From: Mesorhizobium neociceri
GTDB taxonomy: Bacteria; Pseudomonadota; Alphaproteobacteria; Rhizobiales; Rhizobiaceae
Assembly: GCF_013520985.1 (NCBI RefSeq)
Contig: NZ_JACDTY010000012.1
Span: forward strand, 124,001 to 188,000
Length of the DNA stretch: 64,000 nt
Reading direction: 5' to 3'
In this document: in pieces, positions 33,596 through 42,934 of the stretch
How positions within the stretch are numbered: position 1 is the stretch's first letter
How the letters are laid out: every line of letters begins with the position of its first letter
Notes under the pieces: generated by a model
Told to the model about the DNA's origin: nothing
Database searches by the model: none
The model's input: only the letters and a program-made list of their open reading frames with translations
Program-made: the position numbers and the translations under genes

Positions 33596-35063
33596 GCCGC
33601 AATTGCTCTTCGGCGACGGCCAGACGGGGGTTGAGCCCCGCAGCGTGCTGGCGAAGGCCGGCGCAAAGGATTCCGCGGCGATCAAGGACATCCGCATCGG
33701 GCTAGTCGGCGCGCCGGAAGATGTGGCGCTGGCAAAACGCTGGCTCCCCAAACTGAATGGCGTCGCCATCGCACGGGAAAAGAGCGCGCACCGCTATCGC
33801 AACTGGCCGGGCGCGGAAAAGGCGTTCCGCGCCAAATTCATCGTTGAAGATCGTTTCGTGCGGCCGCTTGATTCGGAACGTCTCGCGCTGGCGCTCAATC
33901 AATCTTCGATCGCGACCAAATTCGAGGAATTGCTTGACCTCTTCGATGCCCGCATCCAAAGCCTTTTCGGAGACGTGCGGCCCGATTGCATCATCGTATG
34001 CCTGCCCGATGAGGCGGCCGATCTGCGCATGTCGAACCCGAAACTTTCCGCACAGGAGCGCGAAGCGCTGGAGCGGCTGCAGCGCGAAGAGGAGCAGGAC
34101 CAGCTATCGCTCTTCCAGCCGACCCCCGAAGAGCTCAAGGCGGCCGAGGATCTACGCACTCAGGCAGAGGATCTGCTCTTTCGCTCCTTCTACCGCGCGC
34201 TCAAAGCACGCATCATGACGCATCAAAATCCCGTCCCCGTGCAGATCATGCGACGGGATACCTTCATCCGTCCCGACAATGAGGGGCAAAGCACCGCGAC
34301 GCGGGCCTGGAATTTGGCGACCTCGCTCTTTTACAAAGCCGGTCACGAGCCCTGGCGCCCCGCCTCGTTGCCCGCCAACACCTGCTTCATCGGCATTTCC
34401 TTTCACCATCTCAAGCGCCGCGAAGGTGACGTCGTCTATGCCAGCGTGGCGCAGGTCTTTTCCAACGAGATCGAGCCCTTCGCGCTGAAGGGTGCGACGC
34501 TGCCGCACGAGCAGCGCCGCAATCGGCAGCCCTATCTCAATCAGGCCCAGGCCGCCGCCCTGATGAATGACGTGCTCGACAAGTACGAAGCACAGGCGGG
34601 GGTCAAACCGGCGCGTGTCGTCGTTCACAAGACGAGCCTTTATGAGCCCGAAGAAGAGGACGGTTTCCGCGGCGCGGCGGAATCACGGGTTCCGGTATGC
34701 GATCTTGTCTGGATGCGCAGCACCGCCTTCCGGCTGATCCGAAAGGGGATGCAGGAGCCCTGGCGCGGGACGATGTGCACGGTTGGCGACGAGACGTATC
34801 TTTTCACCAGCGGCTATGTGCCGTGGTGGGACGAATATCCCGGTCCGCATATCCCGGCGCCGTTGCAGATCGGCTCCTGCGGCGTCACCGATATGCACCA
34901 GCGGGCGAGGGAAATTCTCGCCCTCACAAAAATGAACTGGAATTCGAGCGAGGGCATAGGTCGTCATCCGATCACCGTTTCCTTTGCCCGAAAGGTCGGG
35001 ATGCTGATGACGGAGCTCTCTGACAACCAGGCACCCAATCCGTCTTATCGCTTCTATATGTGA
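33561..35063 (+). CDS. short prokaryotic Argonaute (MID-PIWI), catalytically inactive
   Basis: 500 aa containing only MID and PIWI domains. Diagnostic segments: AWNLATSLFYKAGHEPWRP (249-267), CFIGISFHHL (275-284), ARVVVHKTSLYEPEEEDGF (351-369), FTSGYVPWWDEYPGPHIP (415-432) and LALTKMNWNSSEG (453-465). The first catalytic Asp of PIWI is replaced (GIS instead of GID), as in all short pAgos, so the protein should bind guide and target without cutting. It works with the upstream APAZ fusion, to which it is translationally coupled. The MID part is longer than usual, with a charged insertion near residues 165-200. Target-activated NAD loss would abort infection or plasmid entry. Confidence 0.88.
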   Translation: MIPTIKIECLPEPQLLFGDGQTGVEPRSVLAKAGAKDSAAIKDIRIGLVGAPEDVALAKRWLPKLNGVAIAREKSAHRYRNWPGAEKAFRAKFIVEDRFVRPLDSERLALALNQSSIATKFEELLDLFDARIQSLFGDVRPDCIIVCLPDEAADLRMSNPKLSAQEREALERLQREEEQDQLSLFQPTPEELKAAEDLRTQAEDLLFRSFYRALKARIMTHQNPVPVQIMRRDTFIRPDNEGQSTATRAWNLATSLFYKAGHEPWRPASLPANTCFIGISFHHLKRREGDVVYASVAQVFSNEIEPFALKGATLPHEQRRNRQPYLNQAQAAALMNDVLDKYEAQAGVKPARVVVHKTSLYEPEEEDGFRGAAESRVPVCDLVWMRSTAFRLIRKGMQEPWRGTMCTVGDETYLFTSGYVPWWDEYPGPHIPAPLQIGSCGVTDMHQRAREILALTKMNWNSSEGIGRHPITVSFARKVGMLMTELSDNQAPNPSYRFYM

Positions 35064-35505
35064 GTGGTTGCCGGCCGGGCTATATGGCGCGTCCATTGTC
35101 CTCGCCACCGAACCCGCATCGCGGTTTCGGCCCATGTGGTGATGACCCCTGTCGATTTCGGAGCTTCGCCCCCGCTTGCCGCGTCATCGCGCCGACGAAG
35201 GAGCGGCTGGTCTCGCCGCCTCCGAGCCAAACGATGCGATGGCCGGAGGCGGCGAAGGTGTCCGCTTTAGGTTCAAGGTTTCCCACCGTCTGAATGACTG
35301 AGACGGGCGCATTGCTGTCCGACAGCCTTTAGGACTGGAAACGGACTGGCAGCTTCAAAGGGCGGATTTTCCGGAGCGGGCCTTCAGCCCGCAGCATTGT
35401 GAGCCAAACCAGTGGTCACGCAGATGCTGTAGGTGCCGCTTCCGGCCTTAACCGCCACCGGAGAGGGTTCTGCAGGCGACCTGGTGCAGAATCCACAAGA
35501 GGTCA
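35064..35505. other. intergenic stretch without a gene
   Basis: About 440 bases after the Argonaute stop. A short GC inverted repeat (GGGC...GCCC around 35380-35395) could contribute to termination. No convincing open frame or RNA gene is seen; AAGAGG before 35506 is the leader of the CheB-like pseudogene. Confidence 0.4.
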
Positions 35506-36085
35506 ATGAGCACACTGGCAAACGGCCCCTGGATTGTGGCGATCGGCGCTTCCGGAAGTGAGGACCTGAAGGACGTCAAAATGGTTCTCGGCCAGCTCTC
35601 GGTGCGCTGAACGCGGTTGTGCTCGTGGTGTTGCATCGCCCTTAGGATCGGCCGACCCACTTGGCAAGTATTCTCGACCGTGCGTCGGCGATGCCGGTGC
35701 GTGTGGCCTACAGTGGGGCGAAGTTTCAAGTTGGAACCGTATATGTCGCGAGCCCGCGGATCACCTGCTGTTAGCTGCAAACAGCTTCGGCTTACTTGTG
35801 GACGATCCTCGTCGCCTGCACCGCAATCGTACGGTCGACCTCTTTAGGTCGGTGTCAGAGCACGACCAGAGCCCCACAATCGGTGTCGTGTTGTCTGGTT
35901 CTCTCGATGATGGATCGCGAGGGCTGGCGGCGATCAATGCCTCTGGGGGACTCTCAATGGTCCTTACGCCCGAGGCGCCACCCAAGCGGGGCATGCCCGA
36001 AAACGCGACAAGGTATGACGGACCTATCGATGTAATTGGAAGCGCTATTGAGATCGGAAAGGCTATCCAGGCCAAGGTTTGGTAG
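35506..36085 (+). pseudogene. CheB-type methylesterase domain, frameshifted
   Basis: ATG 35506 opens ANGPWIVAIGASGSEDLKDV, the N-terminus of a CheB methylesterase catalytic domain. After LSVR a stop occurs; homology continues in other frames as AVVLVVLHR, ASILDRASAMPVRVAYSGAK, VGTVYVASP and DHLLLAANSF, and finally GVVLSGSLDDGSRGLAAINA with GMPENATRYD to 36085. At least one nonsense change and two frameshifts separate the parts. The catalytic Asp (LDDG) and Ser (GAS) are still recognisable. Such stand-alone CheB-like proteins deamidate or demethylate chemoreceptors or act in CheB/CheR sensor systems. Confidence 0.75.
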
Positions 36086-36152
36086 ATGCTCCGGGGAATG
36101 ACGGCTCATCGCAATATATCCGGGCCAAACTCCCAAAGCTGCTTTTATGGTT

Positions 36153-37334
36153 TCATCGCTTGAGCATGGCCGAAATGCCGTGGCGGACAAGTGGAAGATG
36201 TTGGGCGAAACGAAGCCCTAAATGTCTTGCAAGCCGTGCCGCTGGACGCTCGCTCGAGTAGAGGCCCACAAGTATGTTCGTGGCATGGTAAAGCGGCCCG
36301 GCCGACAGTCGTAAATAGCTTTCGTATCTGCGCAGCATGTCGGGATCGGCGATGTCTCGACCATCGCGATATGCTGTCAAGATTCTGTAGGCGAGTTGCT
36401 TCTGGCTGCAGAGGCCGATGTTAAACCCATGCGCGGTCACCGGATGCATGCCAATCGCTGCGTCGCCTATGAGCGCGACGCTCGGAGCGCAGAATCTGTG
36501 CGCCCATGTCGTGACGAGCGGATACCTATGGCGGTCGCTTGCCAAAGCCAAGTTTCCAAGGCGCCGTCCACACCGCTTCGTCAATTCCGCAAGGAATAGA
36601 TCGTCGTCGAAGGCAAGTAGTCTATCAGCCTCGTTTGTGCTCAACGTGAGCAGCAGCGACGACACCCCTTCCGCAAGGGGCAGCATCGCTATCGTCTGAT
36701 GGTGATCGAACCATTCGATTGCGATCTGGTGGTGGGCGCGCTCGTGGCTCACCCGGCAAATCAGCATCGAATGGCCAAGCCAATTAACATCGGCATCGAT
36801 ACTCAGCAGGTCGCGTGTGGTGGACAGACGCGAATCCGCAGCAACGAGGAGCCGAGCTGTCAACTGCCTGCCATTGGAGAGTGTTATGACTGCTCCTTGG
36901 TTGCTGTTTGTCGCATTCACGACCGAATGGCCGCAGAGCAAACGGGCATGATCCTGCAAGCAGATGATTTTGAAAAGGGCATCCCGAATCCGGCAATTTG
37001 GGACGAGGACTCCCAATGGCTGCCCAGATCCGCTGAGGGAATCGAAACGCAGAGCGAAAGCGCTCGATCCGTTGAGGACGCGTGCGCCTTGAAGTGGTGA
37101 TTTGTCCGAAGCGGGAATGATATCCCAGGCGCCGAGCTCCCGAAGGATTCTGATCGAGGCATGGGTCAGCGCGATCTCGCGACCGTCGAACGCCGGATTC
37201 TCGAGTTTTTCCCGAGCCTGCGCTTCAACAAGTGCCACTTTGAGTTTGCTCCGGGCAAGCGATGCGGCGAAGGAAAGTCCAACCGGCCCCGCGCCAACGA
37301 CAATGATGTCGAAGCTGTTGTCGGAGCCGGCCAT
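36153..37334 (-). CDS. ubiM: FAD-dependent ubiquinone-biosynthesis hydroxylase, UbiM-like
   Basis: 393 aa. FAD-binding GxGxxG in IIVVGAGPVGLSFAASLAR (10-28), the DGREIALTH segment near 50, and the second FAD motif GDAAIGMHPVTAHGFNIGL near 290-308, which in this spelling is typical of UbiM-type alphaproteobacterial hydroxylases; UbiH/UbiF usually have GDAAH/N. It hydroxylates the ubiquinone ring with O2 at the inner membrane. Full length with no defects. It stands alone, convergent with the CheB remnant. UbiH/COQ6 cannot be fully excluded. Confidence 0.8.
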   Translation of the reverse strand: MAGSDNSFDIIVVGAGPVGLSFAASLARSKLKVALVEAQAREKLENPAFDGREIALTHASIRILRELGAWDIIPASDKSPLQGARVLNGSSAFALRFDSLSGSGQPLGVLVPNCRIRDALFKIICLQDHARLLCGHSVVNATNSNQGAVITLSNGRQLTARLLVAADSRLSTTRDLLSIDADVNWLGHSMLICRVSHERAHHQIAIEWFDHHQTIAMLPLAEGVSSLLLTLSTNEADRLLAFDDDLFLAELTKRCGRRLGNLALASDRHRYPLVTTWAHRFCAPSVALIGDAAIGMHPVTAHGFNIGLCSQKQLAYRILTAYRDGRDIADPDMLRRYESYLRLSAGPLYHATNILVGLYSSERPAARLARHLGLRFAQHLPLVRHGISAMLKR

Positions 37335-37874
37335 CAGCGTGTCGCCATTCTGTCGGCTCTCCAGTGCTGAAGCACCAATCGCGAAATCAAAAACGCCTTT
37401 GATGCTTGATTAAGCGCGGCGCGCACGAGCCAAAGTCACCAATAAGTGGCAAGCGCCTCATCAGCGGCACACGCTAACAATGCCGTTGCCCGACCGCTGT
37501 AGCTGGTAAGTGAGCGGTCGACGGGGCGGTTGCCGCGCGCGATCTCACGATGGTTGGCGCGAGCTGTTGCTGCTCATGTTGCTGCCGCAGCAGCATGTTC
37601 TCCAGCGTCAGCAGTTCGTTTTTGCCGCCCAGCGCATTGCGATTGGCGGGATTGAGGACTGGTACCGAGGCGGCCGGACCCGGCAATGCCGCCGTCGCCA
37701 CCGCGCGATCCAGTGCTTCGCCTGCGGCTCACCAGACTGGGGAGGAAGATCCGCATCAATCGGGAACCGAACAGGTAGTCTCGTGAAAAAGTGCAGCGGC
37801 TGATCGAACCTGGCCTTTGATCCGCTCACCTGATTATAGAGCCATCCAGCCAGCGGGTTTCTCACGTCGGCCAT
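37335..37874 (-). other. unresolved region downstream of the GH127 gene; two weak overlapping frames
   Basis: An 88-codon frame starts at ATG 37874 directly after the GH127 stop (TGAATG) and reads MADVRNPLAGWLYNQVSGSK, losing protein character after about 55 codons. A second frame (37701 to 37474) reads GGKNELLTLENMLLRQQHEQ followed by QQLAPTIV. Joined by a frameshift they might be one decayed gene following the arabinofuranosidase. I recognise neither part. Positions 37335-37473 hold only the UbiM leader. Confidence 0.3.
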
Positions 37875-39770
37875 TCAGCTTTCCAGCAGCCACACTTGCA
37901 TCGAGCCTTTCGCCCGATTGTTCCAGAGATAGTATGGCAGGGCAGTTAGCTGGTAGTCCGAAGCGATGGGGGGCGCATTCCTGTACAGGCTGTCTCCCCA
38001 GCTTTGGTCTTCGACGCGCTGCGCGGAGGCAGTCAGCGTGACCACGCCGTCGAAAAGATCGCCCCGTTCGACGGTTTCGATCTTGGCCTCTCGCGGCAGC
38101 TTGAGCTGCTGCACGCGCGACCCGGGATTGTCGACCTCTTCAACGCAATAAACCAATGGTCCGCGCTTGAGCGCCACCCGGCCGATATCCTGCTTGACCA
38201 ACGGATGAGCATAGATGCGCTCGGGAGCCATCGGTAGGTCGAGGGCGATTATGTCTCCTCGAGTCCATAGCCTCGAGATCACAAGATAGCCGTTTCTGGT
38301 GCATGCAGTCACGTCGACCACATGTCCCCCGACCGAGGCTTTGGCTTCATGCGCCCAGCCGGGAATGCGCAGCTTGACGGTGAACTCAGCCGCCGCGTCA
38401 GGGCTGACCTCTATTCTGATCGAGCCGGATAGTGGATAGGCGCTGGTTTCCCGCAGGAACACATTTGCTCCAGCGAGCTGGATGTTCGTCGAAATGCCGC
38501 CGTAGAGATGGAAGGCAATTGCGTCTTCGCTGGCCGAGACAAAATAGCCTCCGACCGAAGCGATCAGACGCGACAAATTCATCGTGCAGCATGGACATGT
38601 GTGCCAGGCCCATCGGCTGTGTCGTCCATCGCTGTCCAGCGGATTGGTATAAAAATAGTGCCGGCCATCGCGCGACAGGCCGGTCAGCGCGCCGTTAAAC
38701 AACGCCCGTTCCATAACGTCGGCGTAGCGGCCGTCGAGATCGAAATGCAGCATACGATGGGCCCAGAAAATCAGCGCTACAGAAGCGCAGGTCTCGGCAT
38801 AGGCCGTATCGTTCGGCAAGTCATGGGCCTCGGTAAAGCCTTCATTCCCGCCGGCCGGACCCAAGCCGGAAGTAATATAGATCTTTGAGGACATGACGTC
38901 AGCCCAGAGCAGCTCGCATGCTTTCTTTAGGCTGTCGTCATTCAGTTCCGCCGCGAGGTCGGCCATGGCAGAAAACATGTACATGGCGCGGACGGCATGT
39001 CCAACCACAATTGTCTGCTCGCGCACCGGCTTATGCGATTGGCTGTACTCAAATCTCTCCACCCAGAAATCCTGCGGACTCTCCCCGCGCGCAACTGCTT
39101 CCTGATCGAAGTAGTGCGGCTGGCGCCCGCGCTCATTGATGAAATAGGCTGCGAGGTCGAGATGCTTTCTCTCTCCCGTCAAGCGATAGAGCTTAACGAG
39201 AGCCAGCTCTATCTCCTGATGGCCGCAATAGCCGCGCTTCTGGCCGGGGTTCGGGCCGAATGTCTTGCGCACATGGTCGACATAGCGCTCGAGGATGCAG
39301 AGGAGCCGGCGCTGGCCAGTCGCAACGAAGTAGGCGATGCCGCCTTCGAGCAAATGTCCAAGATTATAGAGTTCGTGATTGTCGCGTAGGTTCGTCCAGC
39401 GCTTGTCTGGGTCGCGCTGCAAGTACCAGCAGTTCAGATAGCCGTCGGGAGCCTGCGCTTTTTCGAGATCGTCGACGATCTTTTCGATCCTGGCCACCAT
39501 GTCGGCGTCGCTCCTGTGTGACAGCGCATAGGATGCCGCTTCGATCCACTTGCCGACGTCGGAGTCCCAGAACAGCTGCACGAAATCATGCCCATTGTCT
39601 CGGAACGACGGCGGGCGGTTCGGCAGGGTCAGGGACTGCAAAATACCGTGCTTGCCAAGCTGGACGTGCTGGCTGGGGATGGTACGTGTCAGCACCGTCT
39701 CTAGCCGTTCGCGCCAAAATTGCCCCTCCAGCGCCAAATCGACAAACCGAACTGGCTTGAACTCGTTCAT
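37875..39770 (-). CDS. glycoside hydrolase family 127 (beta-L-arabinofuranosidase)
   Basis: 631 aa from ATG 39770 (MNEFKPVRF). An (alpha/alpha)6-barrel enzyme that removes beta-L-arabinofuranose from plant cell-wall glycoproteins. GH127 landmarks are present: NDTAYAETCA holding Glu326 and Cys328, and HTCPCCTMNLSR holding Cys394 and Cys395, matching the Glu and zinc-binding Cys set of HypBA1, where the second-to-last Cys is the nucleophile. No signal peptide, so it is cytoplasmic and would act on imported sugars. Upstream lies a decayed LacI-type regulator that probably controlled it. No transporter is left nearby. Confidence 0.88.
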   Translation of the reverse strand: MNEFKPVRFVDLALEGQFWRERLETVLTRTIPSQHVQLGKHGILQSLTLPNRPPSFRDNGHDFVQLFWDSDVGKWIEAASYALSHRSDADMVARIEKIVDDLEKAQAPDGYLNCWYLQRDPDKRWTNLRDNHELYNLGHLLEGGIAYFVATGQRRLLCILERYVDHVRKTFGPNPGQKRGYCGHQEIELALVKLYRLTGERKHLDLAAYFINERGRQPHYFDQEAVARGESPQDFWVERFEYSQSHKPVREQTIVVGHAVRAMYMFSAMADLAAELNDDSLKKACELLWADVMSSKIYITSGLGPAGGNEGFTEAHDLPNDTAYAETCASVALIFWAHRMLHFDLDGRYADVMERALFNGALTGLSRDGRHYFYTNPLDSDGRHSRWAWHTCPCCTMNLSRLIASVGGYFVSASEDAIAFHLYGGISTNIQLAGANVFLRETSAYPLSGSIRIEVSPDAAAEFTVKLRIPGWAHEAKASVGGHVVDVTACTRNGYLVISRLWTRGDIIALDLPMAPERIYAHPLVKQDIGRVALKRGPLVYCVEEVDNPGSRVQQLKLPREAKIETVERGDLFDGVVTLTASAQRVEDQSWGDSLYRNAPPIASDYQLTALPYYLWNNRAKGSMQVWLLES

Positions 39771-40345
39771 TCGGACGCATCCGTTCCTGCAACGAAGTGC
39801 ACTAGCGAGTTCATGGCTGCGACGATGCCGGCCAGGACCAGCGAACATGGCCAGCGCCTGACGCCGCTCTGCTGCCGTCCCGCGATAATCTTGAGCACGC
39901 GGTCAGCAGCCTCGCGTCCGAGCCCCTTTAGGTTCAAATCGACGGTTGTCAGCTGCGGACGCGCCGCAAGGGCCACAATGTTCTCAAAACTAGCGAGGGC
40001 TACGTCGGCATGTATTAGCGAGCCAATCTCGCAGAGCGAGTCGCACGCGCCCCGGGCGATCTGATCGTTGCCGCCGAAGGTCGCGTTCGGCGTTTGCTCA
40101 CAAGAATCCGGCCGCCGCCTCGCGCACCCACGCCTCGGTCCACTTGTGGCCCTGGCCGCCCTTCGTGCCGGTCTTGATCCAGACCGATCGCCGAGGCGTT
40201 CGGCGGTGCGATTCATCGACGGAGGCATGCTTTCACCCCTTGGAAGACTGGCCGATGAAACCACACCGCTGAGCAGATAACCCTGATCTGGGTCAATCGG
40301 CACGACAATTCCGGCGACCGCGGTTCGAGGATCACCCGCCTGCAT
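39767..40345 (-). pseudogene. LacI-family regulator, scrambled
   Basis: The downstream part reads NATFGGNDQIARGACDSLCE, DVALASFENIVALAARPQL, TTVDLNLKGLGREAADRVL and RRWPCSLV, the C-terminal half of a LacI-type sugar-binding domain. Upstream, AGIVVPIDPDQGYLLSGVVS fits a LacI-like effector domain loosely, and between them the frame is lost. No HTH is seen. The gene overlaps the GH127 start by four bases and would have been its regulator. Confidence 0.65.
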
Positions 40346-40499
40346 ATTGGGGCGGATGGGCGACGTAATTCTTCGAGCGACAGATGCCTTTCACAGATCA
40401 GCGTCAGCGGCGGCCAGGTGAAGCTGGCTACCTCAGCAGTTGTTCCGGACGACTCGGCTTACGGCCGGCATCCGCACGGCCGCCTGCACAGCGGCTTAT

Positions 40500-40655
40500 T
40501 CAGCGTTCCGGCTTGTCGCCCTGGTCGATAAGGATACGCTCTGCTGCCCCGTCGAGATCCTCGTATTGACCGCTTTTCAAGGCCCATAGGAAGCCAGACA
40601 GCCCAAGCCCGCCGAGGAGCAAAGCCACAGGTATCAGATACGCTAGCGTCGTCAT
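40500..40655 (-). CDS. fixS: cbb3 oxidase maturation protein FixS (CcoS)
   Basis: 51 aa: MTTLAYLIPVALLLGGLGLS GFLWALKSGQYEDL in two consecutive pieces, then ERILID. CcoS proteins are tiny membrane proteins with one helix, a FLWALKSGQ(Y/F)DDL signature and an R-I-L acidic tail; all are present. It is needed to insert cofactors into the cbb3 oxidase. Its ATG overlaps the TAA of fixI (TAATG), so it is translated from the fixGHIS message. Confidence 0.93.
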   Translation of the reverse strand: MTTLAYLIPVALLLGGLGLSGFLWALKSGQYEDLDGAAERILIDQGDKPER

Positions 40656-42934
40656 TACAACTGTGCCAATCCGCTACTGTTGGAGCGTCCATCATTGGGA
40701 ACAGTTTTCGTTGGTGCGTCCCGAACAAAGCCTTCCAGGCGCAATGCATTCCCGATCACCAGCAGTGATGACGCAGACATGGCAATCGCCGCGATAAGCG
40801 GAGTGACGTGCCCTAGAATAGCGACTGGTACAGCGATGGTATTGTAGAGAATTGCGACGGCGATGTTTTGGCGAATCAGCCCTCCCGCCTTCCGCGAGAC
40901 CTCCAGAGCAAGGGATACTGCGAGAAGGCTTTCGCGCAGGAAGACGAAATCCGCGGCATTGCGACCAATCTCGGCTGCGCTGGCCGGAGCGATCGAGACG
41001 TGAGCCGCGCCCAGGGCGGGCGTATCATTGAGTCCGTCGCCGACCATCAGAACCTTGTGTCCGGCCGTCGCCAGCGTTTCGATGCGCTCAACCTTGCCGG
41101 ATGGCAGGAGGTCCGGGACGAAGCGGCGGATATCTAACAGGTTTGCAACCTCACGGCAGGCGGCTGCGGTATCGCCCGACAGCATTTGCACCGACACCTC
41201 TTGCTCGTTCAACTTCAATATGGCTGCCCTGGCGTCAGCGCGCAGCGCATCCTCGAAAACAAACGACGCAACTATGACCCCGTCTTTCGTCAAAACCGTT
41301 CCGCCATTTGTGCCTTTGCCGCTGATTCGAGCTTTCCACGCCGCCCATCCGCGTCGGCCAAGCCGCCACGTGCTGCCCGCAGCGGTGCCTTCGATCCCGC
41401 ATCCGGGGTACTCACTGACGGACTCAAGTTTTGGCTGACCCGCAAAACCCCCAAGGCCGGCCAGCGTCTTTGAAAAAGGGTGGCGGGAATGCGCAGCCAT
41501 GTCGGCCGCGATGGCCAGCATGGCCGGATCGATTGCTGCCACATTGACGAGTCTGGGCAATCCTAGGGTCAGCGTACCGGTCTTGTCGAACACGGCGGAG
41601 TCGATTGCGGCGAGACGCTCCAGAGCCGAGCCGTCCTTGACCATGACTCCGGCCTCGAACAGGCGCCGGGCCGCCATGACCTGGACAATCGGCACGGCAA
41701 GGCCGAGGGCGCAGGGGCAAGTGATGATGAGCACGGCGATGGCGACGGTGATGGCGCGGTACCAATCGCCGGACGCGATCATCCAGCCGAGGAACGTGGC
41801 AAAGGCCGCCAGATGGACCACGGGCGCATAGAGCGCCGATATCCGGTCCGCAATCCTCCTGTAGCGCGAGCGGCCTCCCTCTGCGGCCTCCATCAGCCGG
41901 ACCATTTCCGCCAGGAAGGAATCCTTCGCGGCGGCGGTTGCCTGCATCGTCAGAGGACCCGTCAGGTTCAGCGTGCCGGCCTGGACATGGGTGCCGGCAC
42001 TCACGGTTTTGGGAGCGCTCTCGCCGGAGACGATCGAGCAATCCAGGTCGGAATTCCCGCTGATGATATCGCCGTCGACCGGTATCCGTTCCCCGGCCGC
42101 GATGAGAAGGCGCATTCCCGGCATGAGCTCGGCGACGGGCACGTATTCGCGCGTGCCGTCGTCCCGCAGGACAATGGAACCCCGTGCGACAAGCCGCGAC
42201 AGGCCATTGACCGCGGTTCGCGCCCGCTCACGCATAACGTGGTCCAGCGTGCGGCCGATCAACAGGAAGAAAAGCAGCGATACCGAAGCGTCAAAATAGG
42301 CGTGCTCGCCGTGATTGATCGTTTCATAGAGGCTCATCGCGTAGGCGAGCGAAACACCCACCGCGATCGGCACGTCCATGTTCATCCGGCCATGGCGCAG
42401 CGCGTTGGCCGCGGAACGAAAGTAGATGCCGCCGGCGAAGGCGAGCGCCGGGATGGCGATCAGCGCGGATATCCAGTGAAACAGATCCCGCGTCGCGCCT
42501 TCGGCGCCGGACCAGACCGACACCGACAGCAGCATGATGTTGCCCGCCGCGAAGCCCGCGACGGCGACGGCGCGGATCAGCTCCGAGAGAGTCTTGTCCT
42601 TCTCATGGATTTCCGGGTCGAACAGGTGTGCCTGGTAGCCCAGCCGTGAAAGCGTGGCGAAGAAAGGTGGGACCTCGTCGCCTTGCCAGCGGACCGACAC
42701 GCGTTTCGTCGAGAGGTTGACGCGGGCCATTTCGACGTTTTCGAGCTTGGCGAGCGCCGCCTCGATCGTCTGGATGCAGCCCCCGCAATGGACAGCCGGC
42801 ACCGACAAATCCGTCTGGTGAATGTCTCCGCCCAACGCGCGGCTGGCCAGCTTGATTTCGTGAATGGAGGGCAAAGCCGATGCCGCGTCGGCGACTTCCA
42901 ACGCCATTTCTGCTCCGGGCGCGCAGCAGCTCAT
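40655..42934 (-). CDS. fixI: copper-translocating P-type ATPase FixI (CcoI)
   Basis: 759 aa. N-terminal HMA-type metal-binding VPAVHCGGCIQTIE (Cys50, Cys53), eight predicted membrane helices, the ion-binding TCPCALGLA (406-408), phosphorylated Asp450 in FDKTGTLT, and MVGDGLNDTPAL. This is the CopA2/FixI subgroup, which exports Cu for assembly of the cbb3 oxidase binuclear centre. It overlaps fixH by four bases (ATGA) and fixS by one. An extra N-terminal MSCC motif could add a metal ligand. Located in the inner membrane. Confidence 0.95.
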   Translation of the reverse strand: MSCCAPGAEMALEVADAASALPSIHEIKLASRALGGDIHQTDLSVPAVHCGGCIQTIEAALAKLENVEMARVNLSTKRVSVRWQGDEVPPFFATLSRLGYQAHLFDPEIHEKDKTLSELIRAVAVAGFAAGNIMLLSVSVWSGAEGATRDLFHWISALIAIPALAFAGGIYFRSAANALRHGRMNMDVPIAVGVSLAYAMSLYETINHGEHAYFDASVSLLFFLLIGRTLDHVMRERARTAVNGLSRLVARGSIVLRDDGTREYVPVAELMPGMRLLIAAGERIPVDGDIISGNSDLDCSIVSGESAPKTVSAGTHVQAGTLNLTGPLTMQATAAAKDSFLAEMVRLMEAAEGGRSRYRRIADRISALYAPVVHLAAFATFLGWMIASGDWYRAITVAIAVLIITCPCALGLAVPIVQVMAARRLFEAGVMVKDGSALERLAAIDSAVFDKTGTLTLGLPRLVNVAAIDPAMLAIAADMAAHSRHPFSKTLAGLGGFAGQPKLESVSEYPGCGIEGTAAGSTWRLGRRGWAAWKARISGKGTNGGTVLTKDGVIVASFVFEDALRADARAAILKLNEQEVSVQMLSGDTAAACREVANLLDIRRFVPDLLPSGKVERIETLATAGHKVLMVGDGLNDTPALGAAHVSIAPASAAEIGRNAADFVFLRESLLAVSLALEVSRKAGGLIRQNIAVAILYNTIAVPVAILGHVTPLIAAIAMSASSLLVIGNALRLEGFVRDAPTKTVPNDGRSNSSGLAQL

